Shown: positions 1-7,579, counted from the stretch's first letter. The stretch: 58,719 bases of DNA from Streptomyces sp. ISL-12 (GCF_018614415.1 NZ_JAGGOO010000027.1:1-58719), one strand, 5' to 3'. Program-made: numbers and translations. Notes: generated by a model not told the origin, from the sequence alone.

Positions 1-973
1 CCGGGTCGGCCGCGCGCACGGCCCGTACGATCGCGCGCGTCACCGTGTCCGCGCCGGCCGCCAGCAGTTCGTTCAGGGCTAGCGGCTGCCCGGCGTCCAG
101 CGGACGCTCCCCGGTCGCCATGGCGAACACCGTGTCCCCGTCGTTGAGCAGGTGCACCGGACGTACGGCCCGGGCGATGCCGTCGTGCGCGGTGCCGGCC
201 AGCTTCTGGGCCTGTGCCTTGGACAGGCCGGCGTCCGTGGCGACGACGGCGAGCGTGGTGTTCAGCGGTGGCAGGGTGTTCCTCTCCGCGGCCTCGGCCA
301 GGCGCCGCCGCGCGGCTTCCCGCACCTCCGCCGCCGGATACTCCACACGTCCGTCCAGCAGTTCCCCGTACAGCACCCCCCTCTCCGGATCCAGCGCCGA
401 TCCCGCCGCGTTGGCCACCACCAGGGCCGCCACCGTGAACCCCGAGCCCACGACGGTGCTCGCCGTGCCGACCCCGCCCTTCAGCAGACCGAGTGCGGCT
501 CCCGTACCGGCCCCCACGCACCCTTCGGCCACGGCGGCCCCCGGCGCGCTCGCGGCGGCCGCCTCCACCGCCGTTCGGCCGGTCGCCGCGTCCGGCCTGG
601 CCCGGAAATCGCCCCCACGCCCCAAGTCGAAGACGCAGGCGGCCGGCACGACCGGCACCACGTGCGAGGGGTCCGGCCCGACGCGCACGCCCCGCCCCCG
701 CTCCTCCAGCCAGGCCATCACGCCCGAAGCCGCGTCCAGGCCGTAGGCGCTGCCGCCGGTCAGGACGAGGGCCTCCACCTTCTGCACCACGTTGCGCGGA
801 TCGAGCGCGTCGGTCTCCTTGGTACCGGGCCCACCGCCGCGCACGTCCACCGCGGTGACCGCACCGCCCTCCGGCGCGAGCACGACCGTCGTACCCGTGA
901 GCCACCCGCCACCGGTCCGCGTCGCGTGGCCCACCCGCACACCGGCGACGTCCGTCAATGCGTCAACTGTCAT
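1..973 (-). CDS. P1 family (S58/DmpA-NylC type) peptidase, 3' end cut by window edge
   Basis: The reading frame starts at ATG 973 (MTVDALTDVAGVRVGH) and runs off the left edge, so the C-terminus is missing; about 324 residues are visible. The N-terminal block with DVxGVxVGH and the later LNTTLAVVATDAGL block are typical of the P1 (S58) family. These are N-terminal-nucleophile hydrolases that cut themselves before a Thr or Ser to form two subunits. By analogy to NylC, cleavage should fall between Asn238 and Thr239, freeing Thr239 as nucleophile. Members act as aminopeptidases, beta-aminopeptidases or amide-oligomer hydrolases; the substrate cannot be read from sequence. No signal peptide is seen, so it is probably cytoplasmic. 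It is divergent from the small gene at 1015. Confidence 0.9.
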   Translation of the reverse strand, partial: MTVDALTDVAGVRVGHATRTGGGWLTGTTVVLAPEGGAVTAVDVRGGGPGTKETDALDPRNVVQKVEALVLTGGSAYGLDAASGVMAWLEERGRGVRVGPDPSHVVPVVPAACVFDLGRGGDFRARPDAATGRTAVEAAAASAPGAAVAEGCVGAGTGAALGLLKGGVGTASTVVGSGFTVAALVVANAAGSALDPERGVLYGELLDGRVEYPAAEVREAARRRLAEAAERNTLPPLNTTLAVVATDAGLSKAQAQKLAGTAHDGIARAVRPVHLLNDGDTVFAMATGERPLDAGQPLALNELLAAGADTVTRAIVRAVRAADP

Positions 974-1014
974 GACGCCAGTGTCGTCCAGCGCGGGCGC
1001 CGTACCCTGGATCC

Positions 1015-1200
1015 ATGAGCACCGCCCCCGACCCCGCCCCCGAGCCTCGCGCGCCCAAGTCGGCGCTGATCTTCGACGACCCGCTGGACCAGCAGTCCTC
1101 GGACGACACCGACCGCGGGTGGGGCGATCGGCCGGCCGACGGAGACCCGGCGGGCGATCTGAAGCGCTTCCTCGACGAGAAGCCGCCGCACCACCTCTGA
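1015..1200 (+). CDS. Small conserved hydrophilic protein, 61 aa, function unknown
   Basis: An ATG-initiated frame of 61 codons encoding a charged, Pro/Asp-rich peptide. It has no membrane segment or cysteine and ends in KPPHHL. The middle (SALIFDDPLDQQ, then GDLKRFLDEKPP) looks like a conserved short protein rather than a shadow frame: codon third positions are almost all G or C and no other frame here is better. It is divergent from the P1 peptidase with only 41 bp between the two starts, so they probably share a promoter region. I do not recognise a function. Confidence 0.7.
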   Translation: MSTAPDPAPEPRAPKSALIFDDPLDQQSSDDTDRGWGDRPADGDPAGDLKRFLDEKPPHHL

Positions 1201-1288
1201 GCCCCGGCCCGGCCCGCGGCGACCGCCGTGCCGACAACCGCCATATCGACAACCGCCGCACCGCCGCACCGCCGCACCGGCGACCGGT

Positions 1289-1762
1289 CTACCGCTGGTC
1301 GTGTCCCGAGCCGCGCTGTGCGATCAGCGCGTCCCGGATCTCCTTCAGCACCTCCAGCTCGGTCACCTCGATGACCTCCTGCGTGCCCTCCTTGGCCTTG
1401 CGGCGGGCCTCCAGCCGGGCCAGGTACTTCGACATGGGCAGGACCATCAGGAAGTAGACGACGGCCGCGGTGATCACGAAGGTGAGCGTGGCGCCGAGGA
1501 CGGAGCCCCACATGATCGGGATACCGCTGGTGACCGTGCCGTCGTCCGCCACCTCGCAGGGGGCCTTGAGGCACGAGCTGTAGTGCTCCAGGCTCTTGGT
1601 GCCGAATGCCCCGACAAGCGGGTTGATGACCCCCTTCACCACCGAGTTCACGATGTTGGTGAAGGCGGCGCCGATGACCACCGCAACGGCCAGGTCGATG
1701 ACGTTCCCGCGCATCAGGAAGGCCTTGAAGCCCTGCCAGACACTCGGATTCTTCTCGCTCAC
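1289..1762 (-). CDS. mscL: Large-conductance mechanosensitive channel MscL
   Basis: 157 residues, slightly longer than the usual 130-150, with a GTG start preceded by GAGG. The N-terminus (WQGFKAFLMRGNVIDLAVAVVIGAAFTNIVNSVVKGVINPLVG) is the MscL amphipathic helix and pore-lining TM1, including the gating-constriction hydrophobics. A periplasmic loop holding two cysteines follows (about residues 65-80), then TM2 (about 90-115) and a charged cytoplasmic helix that is extended here (EVIEVTELEVLKEIRDAL). MscL forms a homopentameric emergency valve in the membrane that releases solutes on hypo-osmotic shock. The loop Cys pair is an uncommon detail and might form a disulfide outside the membrane. 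Confidence 0.95.
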   Translation of the reverse strand: MSEKNPSVWQGFKAFLMRGNVIDLAVAVVIGAAFTNIVNSVVKGVINPLVGAFGTKSLEHYSSCLKAPCEVADDGTVTSGIPIMWGSVLGATLTFVITAAVVYFLMVLPMSKYLARLEARRKAKEGTQEVIEVTELEVLKEIRDALIAQRGSGHDQR

Positions 1763-1888
1763 CTCGGGCGCACTCCTCGCATGAACAGCTTGTGGAACAA
1801 AACGCTCCGCAACCTACGTCAGCGTTGGGTCGCTCTGTCCAATCGGGCCGCCTGAACGAGGGGCGTGACGCGGTCGGTGGCGCCGGAC

Positions 1889-2617
1889 TCAGCACAGGGT
1901 CACCGCCAGCCGGGACTCGGCGCCCGCGCCGACCAGCCGGGCCGCCGTCTCGCGCGGCACCGAGAGCACCACCAGCGCCCCGCCGGCCCCACCCACCCCA
2001 CCCACCCCACCGTCACCGTCAGTACCGCCCGGGTCCAGGATCTCCGGCACCTCGGCCACCCGCACACCCCGGGCGATCACCGAGGCCGCACCGCCCGCGA
2101 CACCGCTCGCGGCACCACCCGCACCCCCGGGCCAGGGTCCGGACCCGACCCCGGCGCCGGTCGCCACGACGTCGACGCGGTCACCGGGCCGCAGCAGCCG
2201 CACCGTCTCCCCGTCGGCGATCCGCACCGGCGCCGACACCATCCGTGGGACGGGGCGCTGCGACGGCCGACCGGTCACCGGATGCCCCCGCGCACGCCGG
2301 CCGTCGCCCGTGTCGGCGGCCGTGTGCGGGCCCGCCGCCACCAGGGCCGCTGCGGTGACGGCCAGCCCGGCGGCCACGGCGCGCCGCCGGTGCCGCAGCA
2401 GCCGCTGCAACGGGTGGCGTCCGCCGCGCACCCGTACCGGCGCGAAGTGCGGCACCTCGCACGTGGGCGGGGCGTCCGTCCCCGGTGGACGAGGAGCGGG
2501 GGAGGAGAGAGCCGAGGGCGACGAAGAGTGCGAAGAAGCCCAAGAAGGAGAGGAAGACCAAGAAGCCCAAGAAGGAGAGGAAGAGGAGGAACGGTTGTAG
2601 GACACGGTGACCACCAC
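1889..2617 (-). CDS. SAF-domain / RcpC-CpaB-like membrane-anchored protein; start uncertain
   Basis: The frame opens at GTG 2617. A better-supported start may be GTG 2455 (VPHFAPVRVRGG), because the first 54 residues are Ser/Pro-rich and come mostly from a 27-bp direct repeat (2534-2587). The core has basic residues then a hydrophobic segment (AVAAGLAVTAAALVAA, signal or anchor). A region such as SAPVRIADGETVRLLRPGDRVDVVAT follows, which is the SAF/RcpC pattern of CpaB-type pilus assembly proteins, and then a Gly/Ala-rich insert and GALVVLSVPRETAARLVGAGAESRLAVTL. CpaB proteins assist Flp/Tad pilus secretion. No other tad gene is nearby, so that role is only family inference. It lies downstream of the MTA phosphorylase gene on the same strand. 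Confidence 0.65.
   Translation of the reverse strand: MVVTVSYNRSSSSSPSWASWSSSPSWASSHSSSPSALSSPAPRPPGTDAPPTCEVPHFAPVRVRGGRHPLQRLLRHRRRAVAAGLAVTAAALVAAGPHTAADTGDGRRARGHPVTGRPSQRPVPRMVSAPVRIADGETVRLLRPGDRVDVVATGAGVGSGPWPGGAGGAASGVAGGAASVIARGVRVAEVPEILDPGGTDGDGGVGGVGGAGGALVVLSVPRETAARLVGAGAESRLAVTLC
2534..2587. repeat. Two tandem copies of a 27-bp repeat in the 5' part of the SAF-protein frame
   Basis: Units 2534-2560 and 2561-2587 share AGAAGCCCAAGAAGGAGAGG and differ only in their last few bases. The period is a multiple of three, so all frames stay open through it. Read as the minus-strand gene it gives Ser/Trp/Pro-rich repeats (SSPSWAS). On the plus strand one frame gives a Lys-rich repeat (AKKPKKERK). 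Confidence 0.85.
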
Positions 2618-2763
2618 CTGCGACGAGGGACCGGCTTGCGGACACCACGATGAGGCTTCGCGCCGCCGCTCGCCGCGGCCCGTGTACTACCGACGGGTTG
2701 TGGAAAACTCGCTCACCCGAAGGGGGCGTTCCGCAACCCCCCGACGTGCTCGCCGCCCCGGCG

Positions 2764-3606
2764 TCACGGCAGCACGATCCCCGGATCCATCCCGCCCAGG
2801 GCCCGTCCGCACGCACAGTCCCGCGCCCCGTCGGCCGGCAGCGCGGCCACCGTGTCGAACAGGACACCCCGCAGCCGGTCCACGTTGGAGGCGAACACCC
2901 GCAGCACCTCGTCGTGCGAGACGCCCTCGCCGGTCTCGGCGCCCGCGTCGAGGTCGGTGACGAGGGTCAGCGACGTGTAGCAGAGCTCCAGCTCACGGGC
3001 GAGCGCGGCCTCCGGATGACCGGTCATGCCCACCACCGACCAGCCCTGCGCCCGGTGCCACAGCGATTCGGCGCGGGTCCCGAAGCGCGGCCCCTCGACC
3101 ACGACGAGGGTGCCGCCGTCCACCGGCTCCCAGTCCCGTCCGCGCGCCGCCTTCAGCGCGGCGGACCGTCCGGCGGGACAGTACGGGTCGGCCAGCGACA
3201 CGTGCACCACGTTCGGCAGGGTGCCGTCGGGCAGCGGCAGCCCGTCGAAGTACGTGGAGATCCGCGACTTGGTCCGGTCGACGAACTGGTCGGGCACGAG
3301 CAGCGTCCCGGGCCCGTACTCGGGGCGCAGCCCGCCGACCGCACAGGGGCCGAGGACCTGGCGCACGCCGACCGAGCGCAGGGCCCACAGGTTGGCCCGG
3401 TAGTTGATCCGGTGCGGCGGCAGATGGTGACCGCGGCCGTGCCGGGGGAGGAAGGCGACCCGCCGGCCGGCGACCTCGCCGACGAAGAGGGAGTCGCTGG
3501 GCGCCCCGTAGGGGGTGTCCACCTGGACCTCGGTCACGTCGTCGAGGAATGAGTAGAAACCGGAGCCGCCGATCACGCCGATCTCGGCGTTCGCCTTGTT
3601 CGCCAT
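2764..3606 (-). CDS. S-methyl-5'-thioadenosine phosphorylase
   Basis: 280 residues from ATG 3606 (MANKANAEIGVIGGSGFYSF); a GTG nine bases upstream is a less likely start. It has the PNP/MTAP fold signatures: a phosphate loop IGGSG, the RHGRGHHLPPHRINYRANLWAL block, VPDQFVDRT, EGPRFGTRAES and GMTGHPEAALARELELCY. The enzyme phosphorolyses 5'-methylthioadenosine, the by-product of polyamine and some natural-product syntheses, to adenine and 5-methylthioribose-1-phosphate for purine and methionine salvage. A substrate preference for MTA over inosine is inferred from overall family resemblance only. It follows the ruc gene on the same strand but is separated from it by a likely terminator. Confidence 0.92.
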   Translation of the reverse strand: MANKANAEIGVIGGSGFYSFLDDVTEVQVDTPYGAPSDSLFVGEVAGRRVAFLPRHGRGHHLPPHRINYRANLWALRSVGVRQVLGPCAVGGLRPEYGPGTLLVPDQFVDRTKSRISTYFDGLPLPDGTLPNVVHVSLADPYCPAGRSAALKAARGRDWEPVDGGTLVVVEGPRFGTRAESLWHRAQGWSVVGMTGHPEAALARELELCYTSLTLVTDLDAGAETGEGVSHDEVLRVFASNVDRLRGVLFDTVAALPADGARDCACGRALGGMDPGIVLP

Positions 3607-3640
3607 GGACCGCACCCTAGCCCGCCCCCGCCAACGCCGA

Positions 3641-3669
3641 AGACCCCGCCGTCGACGACAGCAGGGTCT
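3641..3669 (-). terminator. Likely terminator of the ruc transcript
   Basis: AGACCCCGC (3641-3649) and GCAGGGTCT (3661-3669) form a 9-bp stem with one G-U pair and an 11-nt loop, placed just after the ruc stop and before the MTA phosphorylase start. There is no clear T-run, as is usual in Streptomyces. Confidence 0.55.
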
Positions 3670-3685
3670 CGCGCGGAAAGGGTCC

Positions 3686-3991
3686 TCAGGCGGCGGAGCT
3701 GCTGCTGGAGGAGGTGCTCGTGCCCGATGACTTGGAGTCGGAGGACGACGAGGACGACTTCGTGTCGGAGGACGTCGACTTGGCGGACGACGCCGGGGAG
3801 CTGCTGGACGACGAGCCGCGACTGTCGTTGCGGTAGAAGCCGGAGCCCTTGAAGACGATGCCGACGGCCGAGAAGACCTTCTTCAGGCGCCCGCCGCAGG
3901 CGGGACACTCGGTGAGGGCGTCGTCGGTGAACTTCTGCACCGCCTCGAGGCCCTCGCCGCACTCGGTGCACTGGTACTGGTACGTCGGCAC
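3686..3991 (-). CDS. ruc: FmdB-family zinc-ribbon protein, homologue of redox-regulated chaperone Ruc (Rv0991c)
   Basis: 101 residues with a GTG start and a GGAGG site. The N-terminal zinc ribbon has CxxC pairs at Cys8/Cys11 and Cys29/Cys32 (MPTYQYQCTEC, then CPACGG), followed by VGIVFKGSGFYRNDSR. From about residue 60 to the end the chain is almost entirely Ser with some Lys/Thr, so it is disordered. This layout matches M. tuberculosis Rv0991c (Ruc), which is reported to be a zinc-binding, oxidation-activated chaperone that passes clients to DnaK/J and is controlled by HrcA. A CIRCE operator 11 bp upstream of the start here supports the same regulation. Homology is judged by eye; activity is inference. 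Confidence 0.85.
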   Translation of the reverse strand: MPTYQYQCTECGEGLEAVQKFTDDALTECPACGGRLKKVFSAVGIVFKGSGFYRNDSRGSSSSSSPASSAKSTSSDTKSSSSSSDSKSSGTSTSSSSSSAA

Positions 3992-4001
3992 TGTCTTCCT
4001 C

Positions 4002-4028
4002 CTGGCACTCTCACTCGATGAGTGCTAA
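4002..4028 (-). promoter_or_regulatory. CIRCE (HrcA) operator upstream of ruc
   Basis: On the coding strand the site reads TTAGCACTC, nine bases, then GAGTGCCAG. The CIRCE consensus is TTAGCACTC-N9-GAGTGCTAA, so the left half is perfect, the spacer is exact and the right half has two mismatches. It ends right before the GGAGG of the ruc ribosome site, where bound HrcA would block transcription or its start. Confidence 0.88.
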
Positions 4029-4058
4029 CGACGGTCCATAGTGACGTATTCCTCGGCA

Positions 4059-5381
4059 TCAGTCCACTGCGGCGGGCTCGCGGTGACCGACGCCACGTGC
4101 CACGGTCCGCCCGGACGGCCGAGCCGTCAGCCGGGACCGCAGCGCCACGAGGGTCGCCAGGGCGAGCACCGTGCCCCCCATCGGCACCATGAACCCGGCG
4201 CCTTCGCGGACCCTGTCCTCCAGTTGTCCGGCGACCGTGACGGCGGCCGCCTGGCCGAGCGCGACCGCGCCGGTCAGCCAGGTGAACGCCTCGGTGCGCG
4301 CCCCGGCCGGGACCAGGGACTCGACGAGGGTGTAGCCGGTGATCAGGGTCGGCGCGATGCACATGCCGACGAGCAGGCCGAGGCCCGCGAGGAGCGGCAC
4401 GGACTGCGCGGCCCACAGGCCGGAGGCGGTCAGGGCCAGGGCGGTGTAGCCGACGAGGAGGCGCCGCTGCGGGGCCGCCTTCCAGGCGACGGCGCCGCAG
4501 ACGACGCCGGAGAGCATGTTGCCCGCGGCGAAGGTGCCGTACAGGGCGCCGTTCAGGCCGGGCTCGCCGATCGACTCGGTGAACGCGGCCAGCGCGACCT
4601 GCATGCCGCCGAAGACGGAACCGATGCCCAGGAAGGCCACGGCCAGCACCCGCACCCCGGGGACGCGCAGCGCCGGAACGTGCTCCACGCGCGCGTGCCC
4701 GCCGTCCTGTCCCCCGTCCTGCCCGGCGGCGCCGTCCGTGCCGACGGGCGGCTGGGTGCGCTTCTGCGCGGCGAAGAGCAGGCCGCCCAGCAGGGTCAGC
4801 GCGGCCTCCGTGACCAGCCCCGCGGCCGGGTGCAGGGCCGTGCACAGGGCGGTGGCCAGCAGCGGGCCGACGACGAAGGTCAGCTCGTCGGTGACGGACT
4901 CGAAGGCCGCCGCGGTGGACATCAGCGGCGACCCCTTGAGCCGTACGCCCCAGCGGGCGCGGACCATGGGCCCGATCTGCGGCACCGAGGCGCCGGTGGG
5001 CACCGCCGCCGCGAACAGTGCCCACAGGGGCGCGTCCGCCAGCGCCAGCCCCGTCAGGGCCAGCCCCGACAGCACATGGACCAGGACACCGGGCACGAGG
5101 ACCGCGCGCTGCCCGTGACGGTCGGCGAGCCGTCCGCTGTAGGGGGCGAACAGCGCCATGGAGACGCCGGTGACGGCCGCGGCGGCGCCCGCGGCCCCGT
5201 AGGAGCCGGTGGTGTGCTGGACGAGGAGGACGATGGAGATCGTCAGCATCGCGAAGGGCTGGCGGGCGGCGAAGCCGGGGACCAGGAAGGTCCAGGCGCC
5301 GCGGGTGCGCAGCAGTTGCCCGTATCCCGGGCGCCGCTTCGTCTCTCGCGTCGTCTTCGACTCGGTGACCGTGGGTGCCAC
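4059..5381 (-). CDS. MFS transporter (drug/metabolite efflux type)
   Basis: About 440 residues from GTG 5381 (VAPTVTESKTTRE), which has AAAGG eight bases upstream; a longer frame from 5423 is possible. The protein shows two blocks of roughly six hydrophobic helices joined by a Gly/Gln-rich loop (about residues 215-235). It has an MFS loop motif (YSGRLADRHGQRAVL) after TM2, typical of the major facilitator superfamily. Sequence such as GASVPQIGPMVRARW and LVGMCIAPTLITGYTLVESLVP suits the efflux-type subfamily found widely in actinomycetes. Substrate unknown. Five 13-bp iterons sit about 190 bp upstream of the start and may be its operator; no regulator gene is adjacent. Confidence 0.88.
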   Translation of the reverse strand: MAPTVTESKTTRETKRRPGYGQLLRTRGAWTFLVPGFAARQPFAMLTISIVLLVQHTTGSYGAAGAAAAVTGVSMALFAPYSGRLADRHGQRAVLVPGVLVHVLSGLALTGLALADAPLWALFAAAVPTGASVPQIGPMVRARWGVRLKGSPLMSTAAAFESVTDELTFVVGPLLATALCTALHPAAGLVTEAALTLLGGLLFAAQKRTQPPVGTDGAAGQDGGQDGGHARVEHVPALRVPGVRVLAVAFLGIGSVFGGMQVALAAFTESIGEPGLNGALYGTFAAGNMLSGVVCGAVAWKAAPQRRLLVGYTALALTASGLWAAQSVPLLAGLGLLVGMCIAPTLITGYTLVESLVPAGARTEAFTWLTGAVALGQAAAVTVAGQLEDRVREGAGFMVPMGGTVLALATLVALRSRLTARPSGRTVARGVGHREPAAVD

Positions 5382-5568
5382 GGCCCGTGCCTTTCTGCCG
5401 CCTGGTGGCGCGGTCCCCCGCACAAGGGCGGGTACGGGCGCCGAGAGCTGTCCTCTTGCGCGGACTGCGGTAGATACCGGAGCCGTCGAACAGGTGCAGC
5501 CCGGCCGCCATACGGTCGCGCCAGCTCTGCGTCAGGCAGAGTTGGTTCGATCAGGTGACCGTCCCATT

Positions 5569-5629
5569 GTATACAGCAGCCGTATAGAGCAGCCGTATAG
5601 AGCAGCCGTATAGAGCGTATACAGCAGCC
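5569..5629. repeat. 13-bp iterons (GTATAC/GTATAG) upstream of the MFS gene
   Basis: Units GTATACAGCAGCC (5569), GTATAGAGCAGCC (5582), the same (5595), a 9-bp truncated unit (5608) and GTATACAGCAGCC (5617). The first and last units carry the palindrome GTATAC and the inner ones GTATAG. The AT content is striking in this genome. This is probably a multi-site operator or a set of overlapping -10 elements for the MFS gene. Confidence 0.8.
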
Positions 5630-5667
5630 GCCGCCGGACATCTCCCGGTAACGAACCCGCCCAGGCC

Positions 5668-7176
5668 TCACCCGGTACGTTTCTCCGCCCCGTCCGTCCC
5701 CAGCCAGCCGGCCAGCTTGCCGCCCCGGCCCACCGCGCGCAGCCGCTTCTCGGCGGCGTCCCGTACCGGATCGGTGGCGACCACCAGCAGCTCGTCCCCG
5801 AGCCGCAGCACCGTCGAGGGCAGCGGTACGAAGGAGGTGCCCTCGCGTACGACGAGGGTGACGGCGGCCCCGGCCGGCAGCCGCAGCTCGGCCACCTCCA
5901 CGCCGCTCATCTTCGACCCCTCGGGGATCGCCACGGAGAGCAGGTGCCCGCGCAGCCGCTCCAGGGGCGCCGACTCGATACCGAGGTCGGCCGCCCCGGA
6001 ACCGCCGCCCAGGCTGAGCTTGCGGGCCAGCCACGGCAGCGTCGGCCCCTGGACCAGGGTGTAGACGACGACCAGGACGAAGACGATGTTGAAGATCCGC
6101 CGGCTGCCGTCGACGCCCTGCACCATGGGGATGGTGGCCAGCACGATGGGCACCGCGCCGCGCAGTCCCGCCCAGGACATCAGGGTCTGCTCCTGCCACG
6201 GCACCCGGAACGGCAGCAGGCACAGCACGACGCTCAGCGGCCTGGCCACCATGGTCAGCACCAGGCCGATGACGAGGGCGGGCAGGATGTCGTCGCCCAG
6301 TTCGTGCGGGGTGACCAGCAGGCCGAGCAGGACGAACATGCCGATCTGGGCGATCCAGCCGAGCCCGTCGGCGAACCCGCGGGTGGCCGGCCAATGCGGC
6401 AGCTTGGCGTTGCCCATCACCATGGAGGCCAGGTAGACGGCGAGGAAGCCGCTGCCGTGCGCCAGGGCACCGGCCGCGTAGGCCGTGACGGCGATCGCCA
6501 TCACGGCGATCGGGTAGAGGCCGGAGGCGGGCAGCGCGACGTGCCTCAGCCCCCAGGAGCCCAGCCAGCCCACCGCGAGCCCGATGGCCGCGCCGATGGC
6601 CAGCTCCAGGGCGATCTCGCCGACCAGCACGTACCAGTGCTCCATGGGACCGGCCGTGGAGAAGGCGACCACCAGGATGACCACCGGGGCGTCGTTGAAG
6701 CCCGACTCGGCCTCCAGGGTGCCCGTTATGCGGGAGGGCAGGGGGATGCGGCGCAGCACGGAGAAGACGGCCGCGGCGTCCGTCGAGGACACCACCGCCC
6801 CGATGATCAGTGCCTGCCGCCACTCCAGCCCCGTCAGGTAGTGGGCGCCCGCCGCGGTGACGCCGACGCTCACCGCGACGCCGGCCAGGGCCAGCGCGGA
6901 GGCGGCCGGCAGGGCGGGTTTCACCTCCTTCCACTTCGTGCCGAGGCCGCCCTCGGCCAGGATCACGACCAGGGCGGCGTAGCCGATGACCTGGGTCAGT
7001 TCGGCGTTGTCGAACTTGACGTCGCCGATGCCGTCCTGGCCCATGGCGATGCCGATCGCCAGGTAGACGAGCAGGCTCGGCAGCCCGCTGCGCGAGGAGA
7101 TCCGGACCGCCGCGACGGCGATGAGCAGGACGAGCGAGCAGACGAGCAGGAGCTGGTTGAGGTGGTGGACAGTCAG
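5668..7176 (-). CDS. Potassium/proton antiporter (CPA family) with C-terminal RCK_C domain; probable CTG start
   Basis: The first in-frame ATG is at 7044, but that start would discard a clear first transmembrane helix (LLLVCSLVLLIAVAAVRI, then SGLPSLLVYLAIG). Upstream there is no ATG, GTG or TTG. A CTG at 7176 (CTG ACT GTC CAC CAC CTC) sits eight bases after GGAAGGA and restores the helix, giving 502 residues. The body has about 12 membrane segments, including the conserved GGLGTKWKEVKPA, SSTDAAAVFSVLRR and ESGFNDAPVVI blocks of the CPA1/CPA2 exchangers. The tail (about 395-490) is a TrkA-C-like ligand domain. It exports K+ in exchange for H+ at the membrane; nucleotide control through the tail is family inference. 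Confidence 0.88.
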   Translation of the reverse strand: MTVHHLNQLLLVCSLVLLIAVAAVRISSRSGLPSLLVYLAIGIAMGQDGIGDVKFDNAELTQVIGYAALVVILAEGGLGTKWKEVKPALPAASALALAGVAVSVGVTAAGAHYLTGLEWRQALIIGAVVSSTDAAAVFSVLRRIPLPSRITGTLEAESGFNDAPVVILVVAFSTAGPMEHWYVLVGEIALELAIGAAIGLAVGWLGSWGLRHVALPASGLYPIAVMAIAVTAYAAGALAHGSGFLAVYLASMVMGNAKLPHWPATRGFADGLGWIAQIGMFVLLGLLVTPHELGDDILPALVIGLVLTMVARPLSVVLCLLPFRVPWQEQTLMSWAGLRGAVPIVLATIPMVQGVDGSRRIFNIVFVLVVVYTLVQGPTLPWLARKLSLGGGSGAADLGIESAPLERLRGHLLSVAIPEGSKMSGVEVAELRLPAGAAVTLVVREGTSFVPLPSTVLRLGDELLVVATDPVRDAAEKRLRAVGRGGKLAGWLGTDGAEKRTG

Positions 7177-7206
7177 GGGCCGTTCCTTCCGGCAGATGAT
7201 GCGAAC

Positions 7207-7305
7207 GTGACCGGCATGGGAAACATGACGGATGGTGCAAATATGACGGATAGCGCAGATGTGCCCGATGTCGCGAAGGTGACGGATGCTGCGTATGTGA
7301 CGACG
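7207..7305. repeat. Degenerate 18-bp tandem repeats upstream of the antiporter gene
   Basis: About five and a half units of 18 bp start at 7207, 7225, 7243, 7261, 7279 and 7297. The clearest are ATGACGGATGGTGCAAAT and ATGACGGATAGCGCAGAT. They occupy the gene-free stretch 7177-7579 between the divergent antiporter and penicillin acylase genes. The rest of that stretch holds an AT-rich segment near 7345-7405 with two TTGACG motifs (possible -35 elements) and no gene that I can support. Confidence 0.75.
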
Positions 7306-7579
7306 CGGCGGACGGGCCGACGCCTGCGAACGGGTCCATCGAAGCCAACTACTTCGTTACCTTACCTAACTCTTGACGCTTTCTTGACGCGGACCTTGGC
7401 ATGATCGAACGCCCGTCCACGCCTGTTCCCGACTCCGCGTCAAGGCCGGGCGAGCCCTGCGCCTATGGTTGCTCCAGCGTTCATTCAGTAGGAAGCGCAG
7501 CAGACAGCGCAGTAGAAAAGCAGCGCAGAAGAAAGCACAGCCCGCCCCTGCCGCTCGTGTTAGGACAGCAAGGACAGCG

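Noticed and set aside
2697..2712. DnaA box (TTTTCCACA) near the MTA phosphorylase gene
   Set aside because: A single mismatched box with no cluster and no dnaA or dnaN nearby; chance match.
5569..5629. CRISPR-like array
   Set aside because: Units are 13 bp with no spacers and no cas genes; an operator or iteron array is the better reading.
5243..7348. 700-codon open frame on the minus strand over the antiporter and MFS genes
   Set aside because: Arg/Pro/Gly-rich shadow frame in another phase; the true genes in this span have membrane helices and proper third-position GC.
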